Positions 55,621 to 63,899 of a DNA stretch of 64,000 nucleotides are shown one piece after another. The translations under genes were made by a program, and so were the position numbers. Each line of letters opens with the position of its first letter. The first letter of the stretch is position 1. The notes beneath the pieces are model-generated. The model saw only the letters and a program-made list of their open reading frames with translations, was not told where the DNA came from and searched no databases. Source of the DNA: Dyella monticola (GTDB lineage Bacteria; Pseudomonadota; Gammaproteobacteria; Xanthomonadales; Rhodanobacteraceae); assembly GCF_003363155.1 (NCBI RefSeq), contig NZ_QRBE01000015.1, positions 43,796 through 107,795 on the forward strand, written 5' to 3'.

Positions 55621-57670
55621 GCAAGCCATCCGCGGTTACCAGGTCTTGATCGTCGCGCCCTGGCAGCGCGATGCACAGAGTCTGGCCCGAGTGTTGACCC
55701 AGGATGGCTATCAGGTGTTCATCTACCCCGATGTAGCAACGCTAAGCGAGCACATCCACGAAGAAACAGGCGTGGTCGTCCTGACCCATGAGGCGCTCGA
55801 ATACGGAATGGATGCGCTGCAACGCTCCCTGCGGCAGCAGCCGACCTGGTCGGACATTCCGTTCATCGTATTGCAATCAAGGCAAAGCCGTGGCGTCACT
55901 CATACGGTTCCACTGCCCAGCGAGGTCATCAACCACATCGAGCTCGAACGCCCGATTGGCTCGACGTCACTTCTCAGCGCCGTCGCCACTGCCATGCGCG
56001 CCCGACAAAAGCAATTTGAAATCCGCGACCGGATCAATGAACTGGCAGCCAGCCGAAAGGCGCTTGCAGAAAGCGAGGCGGAACTGCGATTGATCACCGA
56101 CGCCTTACCCGGACTCATCGCTTTTCTCGACCGAGATCTGCGCTATCGCTTCGTCAACCAGTCTTATCAGAAATGGTTCGGCCTGTCGCCAACATCCATG
56201 CTGGGAAAAACGGTGGAAGAAGTCTTTGGCAAGGAACATTCGCAGGCCTGCGTGAAGACCATGGAACTTGCAATGTCAGGTAAACCCATGCAACTGGAAG
56301 TGGCATGGCAGCATCGCAGTGAGGGTCGGCGCTACGTTGAAATCCGTTTCATCCCCCGCTTTGCGAACGATCGACACGTGGATGGCATCCATTTGTTCGC
56401 AACCGACATCACCGAGCGCAAGGCATCTTTGGAGTCCGCGCAGCAGGCCGCAGCGACGTTGGAGCGCAAGGTCGCAGAGCGCACCGCCGCCCTCCACGCG
56501 GAAATGGTGGCCAGATCCGAGAGCGAAACGGCGCTGCGGCAGGCGCAAAAAATGGAAGCGGTCGGCCAGCTTACCGGCGGCATTGCGCATGACTTCAACA
56601 ATATGCTCACCAGCATCATCGGGGCGCTCGATATTGTCGGCACGCGTCTTCAGGATGGGCCCACCGACCGTCTGGAGCGGATCATCCGGGCCGCGTTGGA
56701 TTCTGCAAATCGCGCGGCCGCCCTCACGCAACGTCTGCTCGCTTTTTCCAGGCGCCAATCGCTGGATCCCAAGCCTGTGAAAATCAATGCGCTGATCCAG
56801 TCAATGCAAATGCTCTTGAGTCAAACCCTGGGCGAGCGCATTCACATTGTAGTCGACCTGGCCACGTCGCTAAGCGATGCCATGGTCGATATCAACCAAC
56901 TTGAAAGTGCCATTCTCAATTTATGCATCAACGCAAGGGATGCCATGCCCGACGGCGGCCAGCTGCGGATTGCCACACGCGCCGCGCCGTCAATCCCGTT
57001 GACGAGTGCGGACACGGTGATCAACCCCTTGGGTTACGTGGTGGTTGAAGTGGCCGATACCGGTGTAGGGATGGATCCAAGTGTCAAAGAGCGCGTTTTT
57101 GAGCCCTTTTTCACCACCAAGCCGCTTGGCCAGGGAACCGGTTTGGGACTGTCGATGATCTATGGCTTCATGCAGCAGTCAAAAGGCTACATCGACATCC
57201 AGTCGACCCCGCAGAAGGGCACGACGATCGCGCTCTATCTCCCCGCCGTCACCGCCAATGGCATTGCCACCGATGCCACCGTCGACGCCGACATTCCCAA
57301 AGGAGAAGGCCAGCAAGTGCTCGTTGTGGAAGATGACGATCAGGTTCGATTTCTTGTCAGTTTTCTGCTCGAAGAGTTGGGCTACGCAGTGATCGCAGCA
57401 AGGGATGCCACGACAGCCATGCCCCATTTATCGCCGTCGGAACATATCGATCTGCTTATTTCGGACGTGGGCCTACCCGGCATGAACGGACGTCAGCTCG
57501 CGGAACTGGTGCGCGAGCGCCACCCTTCCATCCCGGTGCTGTTCATGACCGGCTACGCCGAAAACGCGGCGGTGCAATCAGAGTTTTTGGGCAAGAACAT
57601 GGCGATCATCACCAAGCCATTCGCGATGGATGATTTCGGCCGGGCCGTGCAGCGTGCGCTCGCGAACTAA
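55613..57670 (+). CDS. Hybrid sensor histidine kinase/response regulator
   Basis: 685-residue soluble hybrid kinase. It starts with a receiver-like domain (about 1-125) whose phosphoacceptor position seems replaced (VVVLTHEAL where Asp is expected), then a short coil, a PAS domain (about 160-275, DALPGLIAFLDRDLRYRFVN), a DHp domain with the His in GQLTGGIAHDFNNMLTSI, an ATPase domain (NLCINARDAMPDGG, DTGVGM, GTGLGLSMIYGFMQQS) and a C-terminal receiver with Asp in LLISDVGLPGMNGRQL. ATG 55613 has GGAAGG upstream and overlaps the KaiC-like gene. Partner output and signal are unknown; the C-terminal receiver may relay to a separate phosphotransfer protein. Confidence 0.92.
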   Translation: MHKQAIRGYQVLIVAPWQRDAQSLARVLTQDGYQVFIYPDVATLSEHIHEETGVVVLTHEALEYGMDALQRSLRQQPTWSDIPFIVLQSRQSRGVTHTVPLPSEVINHIELERPIGSTSLLSAVATAMRARQKQFEIRDRINELAASRKALAESEAELRLITDALPGLIAFLDRDLRYRFVNQSYQKWFGLSPTSMLGKTVEEVFGKEHSQACVKTMELAMSGKPMQLEVAWQHRSEGRRYVEIRFIPRFANDRHVDGIHLFATDITERKASLESAQQAAATLERKVAERTAALHAEMVARSESETALRQAQKMEAVGQLTGGIAHDFNNMLTSIIGALDIVGTRLQDGPTDRLERIIRAALDSANRAAALTQRLLAFSRRQSLDPKPVKINALIQSMQMLLSQTLGERIHIVVDLATSLSDAMVDINQLESAILNLCINARDAMPDGGQLRIATRAAPSIPLTSADTVINPLGYVVVEVADTGVGMDPSVKERVFEPFFTTKPLGQGTGLGLSMIYGFMQQSKGYIDIQSTPQKGTTIALYLPAVTANGIATDATVDADIPKGEGQQVLVVEDDDQVRFLVSFLLEELGYAVIAARDATTAMPHLSPSEHIDLLISDVGLPGMNGRQLAELVRERHPSIPVLFMTGYAENAAVQSEFLGKNMAIITKPFAMDDFGRAVQRALAN

Positions 57671-57894
57671 TGTCGAGGGAGAAAAACGCAGAACTTCCGC
57701 ACATTCAAAATCGTGTCGAAATCGACGCTGATCTTCCACACATGTGTTCCCAACAGACCAGCCACCGCCGTAAGGCCAATGGAGACGCCGAGAAAGCCAA
57801 GTCGTCGCAGCAGCGCTACAGTGCGGGCTTTACGTGTCGCAGCGACCTCCAATGGATTGTCGTTAGCGCCTGCCAAACTCGTCCGATTTTGCAT
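57667..57894 (-). CDS. Small hypothetical membrane protein
   Basis: 75-residue frame with one hydrophobic segment (about 33-51, LGFLGVSIGLTAVAGLLG). AAAGGG stands five bases before the ATG at 57894. It converges on and overlaps the hybrid kinase stop by four bases. No family recognised; overlapping plus-strand frames look less coding. It may be a real small gene or chance. Confidence 0.4.
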   Translation of the reverse strand: MQNRTSLAGANDNPLEVAATRKARTVALLRRLGFLGVSIGLTAVAGLLGTHVWKISVDFDTILNVRKFCVFLPRH

Positions 57895-58124
57895 TGGACC
57901 CTTTCAACGAAAGGCGGATGCTGTAATCAGATTTCCGAATATCTATTCGGACAACCGTCAAAGACGCGGTATCGGACATGCGCGACTACGGCGCTTGGCC
58001 GGCCCATTATTGGAGGACTGATGCTCGTGGCGAAGAATTGGCTTATCCAGTGGTGCTCGAACGAGCGCTGGAAAAAGTTCAGCCCCGGATCGGGGGCAAA
58101 TATACGCGTTGCGAACAAATGACG

Positions 58125-58793
58125 CTAATGTGCACGTGATCGCAGCCTCATCGCGGCATTCTCCAAGATCGTCGTGCCATCCTGACCATGGAGAAACTCA
58201 CCGACAAACGCTCGACCGATATCGTCCTGATCAATCGTCCCCCATGAGCCCGGCACGAAACGTCCCAGCAACGCAAGAAATCCAGGGGTATGCGCATTGC
58301 CCGCAATGATGCCGGGACGAAAAATAGCCAGGCGCTTGAATCCAAGGCTCCGCACGGCATCCTCCTTTTCACCCATGATGCGGGCGTAACGGATCCGGCT
58401 CTTAGCGCTGCTGCCGGCTGCCGAAAGTAGTCCGAATGTTCCGACTCCCGCTGCCAGGCAGCCACGCGCAAACGCGCCGACTACGCCAATCTCCAGCTTC
58501 TTGATGTCCTCTTCGCCCCATTGCCGGCTCCCTTTGCCGATGCCGATACATGATGCGGCGAATAACGGTTCGCCATGTCCGCTGCATGTCCGGGCAAGTT
58601 TCGCGATTTCGTCGGCAAAATGCGCATCGCCGGTATCCATCACCACCTGGCGCAATCGCGCATCGGCCGGTAGAGAAATGGCCCGGCGATTGACCATGAC
58701 TATCTCCGTGCAAGCGTCAGTGGCGCGCAATGCCCGCACCAGCGCCGACCCCACTTGCCCGGTACCTCCAGCCACCAAGACGCGAAAATTCAT
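58125..58793 (-). CDS. NAD(P)-binding oxidoreductase, atypical SDR
   Basis: 222-residue Rossmann protein of the NAD(P)H-binding/atypical short-chain dehydrogenase group. The nucleotide loop is VLVAGGTGQVGSALVRAL; LLSAAGSSAKSRIRYARIMGEKE holds a Tyr-x-x-x-Lys-like pair, as in HTATIP2-like proteins; RLAIFRPGIIAGN follows. GAGG precedes the ATG at 58793. The substrate is unknown; such proteins act on quinones, sugars or flavonoids, or serve as redox sensors. It is a single gene by context. Confidence 0.87.
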   Translation of the reverse strand: MNFRVLVAGGTGQVGSALVRALRATDACTEIVMVNRRAISLPADARLRQVVMDTGDAHFADEIAKLARTCSGHGEPLFAASCIGIGKGSRQWGEEDIKKLEIGVVGAFARGCLAAGVGTFGLLSAAGSSAKSRIRYARIMGEKEDAVRSLGFKRLAIFRPGIIAGNAHTPGFLALLGRFVPGSWGTIDQDDIGRAFVGEFLHGQDGTTILENAAMRLRSRAH

Positions 58794-59172
58794 GCGATGC
58801 CTCGTGTTCGTTGGAGATCATGCCTTTCAGGACAACGTGCGCATCCTGGAATGTATGTGGAATGTCCGTATAAGGACTCCCTCGCCCTGACAAGCATCAC
58901 CGGTTCAGGCGTCCGTGTCGACTGTGTACGTAGATCAACATCTCATAGCCACTCCGCCAGTCGACCATCTTTGGGGTTTGCGCACTGTTGGGGAGGTCGA
59001 GGGTGTATTCGACCCCGTCACTTGGCGGCGCTCAGGAAAATGGTATAAGCGCCCTGTTTTTGCATTTGTCCGTGGGTGCCACTTCCAGATTTTCATGCTT
59101 GATTTTTCGGAGTAACCGACGCCTCGCGCGGATTCCTGCAGTCACATTCATTTTTCTGCTCACAGGCCCGTC
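58794..59172. other. Intergenic region, no gene seen
   Basis: About 380 bases between divergent genes (oxidoreductase, minus; GH144-like, plus). Short plus-strand frames exist (for example a 66-codon frame from 58915) but show no good ribosome binding site or recognisable product. Promoters of both genes should be here. Confidence 0.35.
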
Positions 59173-60474
59173 ATGCCAAGCGCGTCATCCGAAAATTCGC
59201 TGCATCTTCATATTCAACGTACCGCCTATGCGTACTTCGAATGTGAGACGAATCACGACAACGGCCTGGTGCTCGACAAAGACGCTCCCCACTGGCCCGC
59301 AAGCATCGCCGCGACAGGTCTGGCGCTGACCTGCTATCCGGTAGCCGTCGAACGTTCTTTTCTCACCAGGAACGAGGCGCTCAAGCGCACGCTGGCCACG
59401 CTGCGGTTCTTCGCGTCCAGCGAGCAAACCGAACATAAGGACGCCACGGGATATCGCGGCTTTTACTATCATTTTCTCGACGGAAAAACCGGTAAGCGTG
59501 CATGGCTGTGTGAACTGTCGAGCGTGGATACCGCCTTTCTGATTGCGGGCGCCCTGATCGCCGCAGCCTATTTTCAAGGTGACGGTGCCCAAGAGCGCGA
59601 AGTGCGCGAATTGGCCGATCTGCTCTATCGTCGCGTGGAGTGGAACTGGCTGTTGGACGACTCCGGCCATATCCGCCACGGCTGGAAAACGGAAAGCGGA
59701 GTGCTGCCATTCCACTGGGAAGGCTACGACGAATCGCTATTGCTGCACGTATTGGCGCTCGGCTCGCCGACCCATGCGGTGCCGCCGGAAACGTATCAGG
59801 CATGGTCGTCGAGCTTCAGCTGGAAGAAGTGCTACGACATCGAATATCTCTACTCCGCGCCGCTCTTCACGCATCAACTTTCGCATGTGTGGCTCGATCT
59901 GCGCGATATTCGCGACGATTTCATGCGTAAGCGAAACAGCGACTACTTCGAAAACAGCCGTCGGGCCACGCGCATCCAGCGCGAATATGCCATCGACAAT
60001 CCGCTGGGCTTCAAGGACTACGGTGAGCATACGTGGGGTATCACGGCCAGCGATGGCCCTGGCCCGAAAACGCTGACTATCGACGGTATCGAACGGCAAT
60101 TTTTCGACTACGTGGGGCGCGGCGCACCTTACGGCGTCGACGATGGCACCTTGGCGCCCTGGGCCGTCGCCGCATCATTGCCCTTTGCGCCAGATATCGT
60201 GGAGCCGGCCATCCATCACTACGTGCACGCGTTGCAGCTGCATGACGTGCACAAGTACGGCTTCCGTGCGACCTTCAACCCGACCTTTGGCGGCGAGCCG
60301 AATTGTCCGTACGGCTGGAAGTCAAAGTGGCACTTCGGGCTCAATTGCGGACCGATCGTGGCGATGATCGAGAACCACCGCACCGGCATGGTGTGGGAGC
60401 TGATGCGCAGTGTGCCGACCATCGCGAACGGGCTGCGCAAAGCTGGATTTACCGGTGGGTGGCTCGCTCGCTGA
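59173..60474 (+). CDS. Glucoamylase-family (Glycoamylase/GH144-like) protein
   Basis: 433-residue alpha/alpha-toroid protein of the Glycoamylase domain family (PF10091), whose characterised members include GH144 beta-1,2-glucanases. Family stretches seen are YRGFYYHFLDGKTGKRAW, ELSSVDTAFLIAGALIAAAYF, HGWKTESGVLPFHWEGYDE, YSAPLFTHQLSHVWLDLRDI and GEHTWGITASDGPG. The chain has no signal peptide, so if the start at 59173 is right the enzyme is cytoplasmic, unlike many relatives. The ribosome binding site is weak. A role in beta-1,2-glucan or related glucan turnover is inferred. Confidence 0.88.
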   Translation: MPSASSENSLHLHIQRTAYAYFECETNHDNGLVLDKDAPHWPASIAATGLALTCYPVAVERSFLTRNEALKRTLATLRFFASSEQTEHKDATGYRGFYYHFLDGKTGKRAWLCELSSVDTAFLIAGALIAAAYFQGDGAQEREVRELADLLYRRVEWNWLLDDSGHIRHGWKTESGVLPFHWEGYDESLLLHVLALGSPTHAVPPETYQAWSSSFSWKKCYDIEYLYSAPLFTHQLSHVWLDLRDIRDDFMRKRNSDYFENSRRATRIQREYAIDNPLGFKDYGEHTWGITASDGPGPKTLTIDGIERQFFDYVGRGAPYGVDDGTLAPWAVAASLPFAPDIVEPAIHHYVHALQLHDVHKYGFRATFNPTFGGEPNCPYGWKSKWHFGLNCGPIVAMIENHRTGMVWELMRSVPTIANGLRKAGFTGGWLAR

Positions 60475-60555
60475 TGTCGAACTTCGTACGTTACGTTGGT
60501 CGGGCCCCATGCATTTGGGGCTGACGCATTACCCTCATTGCCTTCCGACGACACA

Positions 60556-61305
60556 CTAGCCGGCTTCCGCCATCCACTGTTCCGCGTCGGCTCCCGCAGC
60601 AATGCGCATCGGCGTCGTGGGATCGGTGGCTGCGCGCCATATCGCTTCGGCTACGTCCGGCGCGTGAGTGATCGGGCCGGATGTGTCTTGGAATCTGGCA
60701 AGCACACGCTCGAAGAGCGTCGCGTACGCGGGATGATCCATACCAAGCAAGTGCTCGCGCGCGTTGGCACTGAAGCGCGTCTCAGGCGAGCGCCCCGGAA
60801 GGACCAGCCGCACGCGTATTCCGAAAGGCTCCACCTCCACCGCCAACGACTCGGTGATGGCATTCACCGCCGCCTTGCTTGCCCGATAAACACCCACCAG
60901 CGGCAACGGTTTGAGTGTGGCCGTTGAGGTTACGTTGATCACCACACCTGCACCGCGCTCCCGTAATTGGGGCAACACCGCCTGGGTCATCGCCAACGTG
61001 CCAAAGGTGTTGGTCTCAAATAAAGCGCGCGCCGTCGCCAGCGGCGTCAATTCGACAGGTATGGGCGCGCCGAAGCCCGCATTGTTCACCAGCACGTCAA
61101 TCGGCCCCACGTCGGACATGGCTTGGGCGATGCTGTCTGGATCGGTGATGTCCAGTTCGATCACGCGCAGACGTTCGGATGCCGGGAACACATCCGGTTG
61201 AGGCTTGCGCATGGTGGCCACGACGGTCCAGCCGCGATCGAGGAACAGTCGCGCGGTCTCAAGGCCAAAGCCGGACGAACAGCCGGTAATAAGTACGGTG
61301 GGCAT
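60556..61305 (-). CDS. Short-chain dehydrogenase/reductase
   Basis: 249-residue classical SDR. The cofactor loop is VLITGCSSGFGLETARLFL, then NNAGFG, the catalytic Ser in NVTSTATLKPLPLVGVYRASKAAV, with the Tyr-x-x-x-Lys pair YRASK, and the PG motif LVLPGRSPET. It is divergent from the AraC regulator at 61406, which probably controls it. The start at ATG 61305 (MPTVLITG) is the family norm; ATG 61317 is also possible. The substrate is unknown. Confidence 0.93.
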   Translation of the reverse strand: MPTVLITGCSSGFGLETARLFLDRGWTVVATMRKPQPDVFPASERLRVIELDITDPDSIAQAMSDVGPIDVLVNNAGFGAPIPVELTPLATARALFETNTFGTLAMTQAVLPQLRERGAGVVINVTSTATLKPLPLVGVYRASKAAVNAITESLAVEVEPFGIRVRLVLPGRSPETRFSANAREHLLGMDHPAYATLFERVLARFQDTSGPITHAPDVAEAIWRAATDPTTPMRIAAGADAEQWMAEAG

Positions 61306-61405
61306 CCTGGGTTCCATCTGGAGCGAGGGGAGATACCCAGAATAGGCGCCGGCATCAGGACGTGCTACAACTAAAAGTCCTCCATTCTTTGGCAATCGTC
61401 CTGCC

Positions 61406-62302
61406 ATGATCGACCCGCTGGCCGAAGTGGTGCTGCTGCTGCAACCGATCGCGCGCTTCTCGAAACTGGTCGAGGGCGCGGGTCACTGGCGCATTCGTCG
61501 CCCCGCCATCGGCGAGCCGTTCTATTGCGCCGTACTGGAAGGCCAATGCCGGATGAGCGTGGATGCACACCCTGCCATGACGCTGCAGGCTGGCGATTTC
61601 GTTCTGGTGCCGGCGATGCACACGTTGGTGAATGAAAGCCTTCAGCCGCCCGATGGGGACGAGGCGGGCCTGCCCGTTGAGATAAGCGATGGTCATTACC
61701 GTGTCGGCAAACGAGACGGCGCCGCCGATCTTCGCATGCGCATAGGACATTGCAGTTTTGGTTCACCCGATGCAGCGCTGCTCGTGCAATTGCTTCCGCA
61801 GGTGATTCATGTCCGCGGCGAGCAGCGTCTGGCAACGTTGGTGCAATTGGTCGGCGAGGAAACACGCGCGGCACGCTTTGCACGCGAGCTGGTTCTAGAG
61901 CGCCTGCTCGAAGTTCTATTGATCGAGGCACTTCGCTGCAGCCATGGCACGACGACGACACCCGGCCTCGCTCGCGGCCTGGCCGATGAGCGGTTGGCCT
62001 GCGCATTGCGTGCATTCCATGCACGCCCCGAGCATCCATGGACCATTGCAGGGCTCGCCCGTGAGGCCGCACTTTCGCGCTCCGCGTTTTTCGCTCGCTT
62101 CAACCGAACGGTGGGCGTGTCGCCGATGGAATACGTGCTGGCTTGGCGCATGGCGCTCGCCAAACGCTTGTTGCGCGACAGGGACCTGGAAATCACGGCG
62201 ATTGCCGAACGTGTCGGCTACAGCTCAGCCAGCACGTTCAGTGTCGCCTTTACCCGACAGGTCGGCACCTCGCCAGCCCGATATGGGCGTGGTTACGAAT
62301 GA
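61406..62302 (+). CDS. AraC-family transcriptional regulator with cupin sensor
   Basis: 298-residue regulator. The N-terminal cupin-like domain (about 10-110, FYCAVLEGQCRMSV and LQAGDFVLVPAMHTL) resembles the CuRO/AraC-binding sensor, and the C-terminal domain has two helix-turn-helix units (TIAGLAREAALSRSAFFARF and ITAIAERVGYSSASTFSVAF). It is separated from the divergent SDR gene by about 100 bases, a likely regulator-target pair. The effector is unknown. The ribosome binding site before ATG 61406 is weak. Confidence 0.93.
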   Translation: MIDPLAEVVLLLQPIARFSKLVEGAGHWRIRRPAIGEPFYCAVLEGQCRMSVDAHPAMTLQAGDFVLVPAMHTLVNESLQPPDGDEAGLPVEISDGHYRVGKRDGAADLRMRIGHCSFGSPDAALLVQLLPQVIHVRGEQRLATLVQLVGEETRAARFARELVLERLLEVLLIEALRCSHGTTTTPGLARGLADERLACALRAFHARPEHPWTIAGLAREAALSRSAFFARFNRTVGVSPMEYVLAWRMALAKRLLRDRDLEITAIAERVGYSSASTFSVAFTRQVGTSPARYGRGYE

Positions 62303-62380
62303 TGTAGCCAGAACAGGAAAAATCACCCCTGGCAGAGCACTTGCATAGTTGTCCCTGATAAAGGACGCACTGGGGGACAT

Positions 62381-62689
62381 ATGCCGATACGGATTTGCCT
62401 GTTTTTAGCGCTTGCGTTTGGACTTAGCACCCCGGCTTCAGCACAAGAGGCGCAAGCTACCCCGCCCCCGCCGCCGACGCAGCGCGTCACAAATGGCTCA
62501 ACGCAGCTCATAGAGCCGGGCAACTACGTCAATCGAGATGGCCTCCTCGTGCACCGTCCTGCGCATACCGTTTCCGGCACCGCACCATCCGGTGCCTCAG
62601 CTCAATGCCGAGATGGCAGCTATAGCTTCAGCCTTCACCACCGCGGTACCTGCTCGCGCCATGGAGGGGTATTGCGATGGCTTAACTAA
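62381..62689 (+). CDS. Secreted DUF3761-like small protein
   Basis: 102-residue exported protein: signal peptide (about 1-22, ending PASAQ), a Pro-rich spacer (ATPPPPPTQ), YVNRDGLLVHRPA, and the C-terminal SAQCRDGSYSFSLHHRGTCSRHGGV pattern of the DUF3761/YHYH-like small domain with paired Cys and His residues. GGGG stands before the ATG. Function unknown; the Cys/His set suggests a disulfide or metal site. Confidence 0.83.
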   Translation: MPIRICLFLALAFGLSTPASAQEAQATPPPPPTQRVTNGSTQLIEPGNYVNRDGLLVHRPAHTVSGTAPSGASAQCRDGSYSFSLHHRGTCSRHGGVLRWLN

Positions 62690-62741
62690 GCACGTCCATG
62701 TTCTTGTCTGTAAGTAACCCATGGCCCACAAAGGATGAATC

Positions 62742-63038
62742 ATGAAGTTTGTCGATGCTCTGATTGGCGCAATTCATAAATCTGGCTGGATCGCAGAATC
62801 AGTAAGTGAAAGCCCTCGAGACATGGACGTTAAAGTCCGCGACTACAACAACAGGGGTCACGGTGGCCAGATACGCGTTCCATTGGATTTAGTGAAGGAA
62901 AGTTGGAACAAGTGGCCGGAGGGAAATCAGTCTCTTGGTAAAGAAAAACTGGAAACATCAATCCCGGGTGTACTTCAGCAGTTCGCCCAGATGCCTCACA
63001 CGGTGAGGGTTCTCGATCCTAGTTGCTGGACGCCATAA
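62742..63038 (+). CDS. Hypothetical protein
   Basis: 98-residue soluble protein starting MKFVDALIGAIHKSGWIAES, with MDVKVRDYNNRGHGGQIRVP in the middle and a Trp/Pro-rich end. AAGGATG is well spaced before the ATG and a terminator follows 36 bases after the stop, so the gene is probably real. GC is lower than in neighbouring genes. No family recognised. Confidence 0.6.
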   Translation: MKFVDALIGAIHKSGWIAESVSESPRDMDVKVRDYNNRGHGGQIRVPLDLVKESWNKWPEGNQSLGKEKLETSIPGVLQQFAQMPHTVRVLDPSCWTP

Positions 63039-63073
63039 ACCGCATCTGACAGAGGCGTTATTGGCAGTTTTCG

Positions 63074-63102
63074 AAGGGCCCAATCCACCGGGCCTTTCTT
63101 TT
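63074..63102 (+). terminator. Rho-independent terminator
   Basis: AAGGGCCC pairs with GGGCCTTT (8 bp, one G-U) around an 8-base loop, then CTTTT. It ends the small hypothetical gene upstream. Confidence 0.75.
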
Positions 63103-63157
63103 ACAGCGTGATGCGATATCACATTTGCACATGTTTCGTGCGCAAAATGCAGCCGCC

Positions 63158-63673
63158 TCAATGGCCCTTAGGTTCGCCGCTCGCCGAGCCGTTGGACGCC
63201 GGCGCACTGGCTGAGGTGCCCGTGGGGGCCGCTGCGCCGGCAACTGTTGAATGCTTATGCTTTTTTTTGCGGTTGGCTGACGCCTGTTTCTTCGCCGCTC
63301 TTTCGTTTTGCCGGTTGACCTTCGCGGCTTGTTTGGCGGCTGGCGACTCCTTTGGCGGCCGCACTTGTGATTTCTTGCGCGTGGCGGACGTTTTTGCCTT
63401 GTCGGCTTTCGCCTTTTGCTTGTTGGCACTCGCGGCCTGCTTGGCGGCCTTTTTCGCTTCCTTGGTGGAATGTTCCTTGGCCTTTGCGGCTTGTTTGGCC
63501 TGCTTGCTGGCAGCTTTCGCTTTAGCTTTGGCAGCGGCCTTGGCGGCGGCATTTGCTGCAGGGGCTGGTGCCGCGGCAGAAGCTGGGGCGCGCTGAGATT
63601 GCTGCGCCACTACCGAAGCGGAAAGAGTCACTCCCGCGAGGAGCACAGAGGCGATTGCAAGTTTACGAATCAT
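63158..63673 (-). CDS. Exported Lys/Ala-rich (histone H1-like) protein
   Basis: 171-residue protein with a clear signal peptide (MIRKLAIASVLLAGVTLSAS, cleavage near VVAQQ), then a very basic Ala/Lys-rich region (about 45-145) with repeated AAKA/KQAAK units like histone H1 tails, and a Ser/Ala/Gly-rich end. The signal peptide sets it apart from cytoplasmic histone-like proteins; it may coat the envelope or bind extracellular DNA or polyanions, which is inference. ATG 63673 is chosen from the signal peptide; its ribosome binding site is weak. Confidence 0.7.
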   Translation of the reverse strand: MIRKLAIASVLLAGVTLSASVVAQQSQRAPASAAAPAPAANAAAKAAAKAKAKAASKQAKQAAKAKEHSTKEAKKAAKQAASANKQKAKADKAKTSATRKKSQVRPPKESPAAKQAAKVNRQNERAAKKQASANRKKKHKHSTVAGAAAPTGTSASAPASNGSASGEPKGH

Positions 63674-63692
63674 AATTTTGGTAAGTCTCAAG

Positions 63693-63899
63693 TTAGCCGA
63701 CATAAGCTGCAATACGTTCCGAAAGGTTGTCAGGGAGACCGCTATTCGCCAGGACGGCACCCGTGAACCGGGGATCATCGGTGACCTCGCGTTGCGCAAA
63801 GTGCGGAGCTGGAAACGCCGATAGTTGTTCAAGGGATTCGAATTCGGCGTCCGCCATAATAAGTCCGCAAAGTTCGCCTTGAAATTCGTCGATCGCCAT
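63693..63899 (-). CDS. Hypothetical protein, possibly 5'-truncated
   Basis: 68-residue frame from ATG 63899 (MAIDEFQGELCGLIMADAEF, ending ERIAAYVG) with acidic, well-mixed composition that looks coding. No ribosome binding site is visible, and the frame stays open and protein-like upstream (CSNHWGQLFT just before the Met) until a stop at 63990 without another ATG/GTG. It may be a decayed or frameshifted longer gene. No family recognised. Confidence 0.4.
   Translation of the reverse strand: MAIDEFQGELCGLIMADAEFESLEQLSAFPAPHFAQREVTDDPRFTGAVLANSGLPDNLSERIAAYVG

Noticed and set aside
57670..58122. Plus-strand 150-codon ORF downstream of the hybrid kinase
   Set aside because: No ribosome binding site, Cys/Thr/Arg-heavy composition without motifs; the opposite strand has a better small candidate.
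58915..59115. Plus-strand 66-codon ORF before the GH144-like gene
   Set aside because: No ribosome binding site and no conserved pattern; probably chance.
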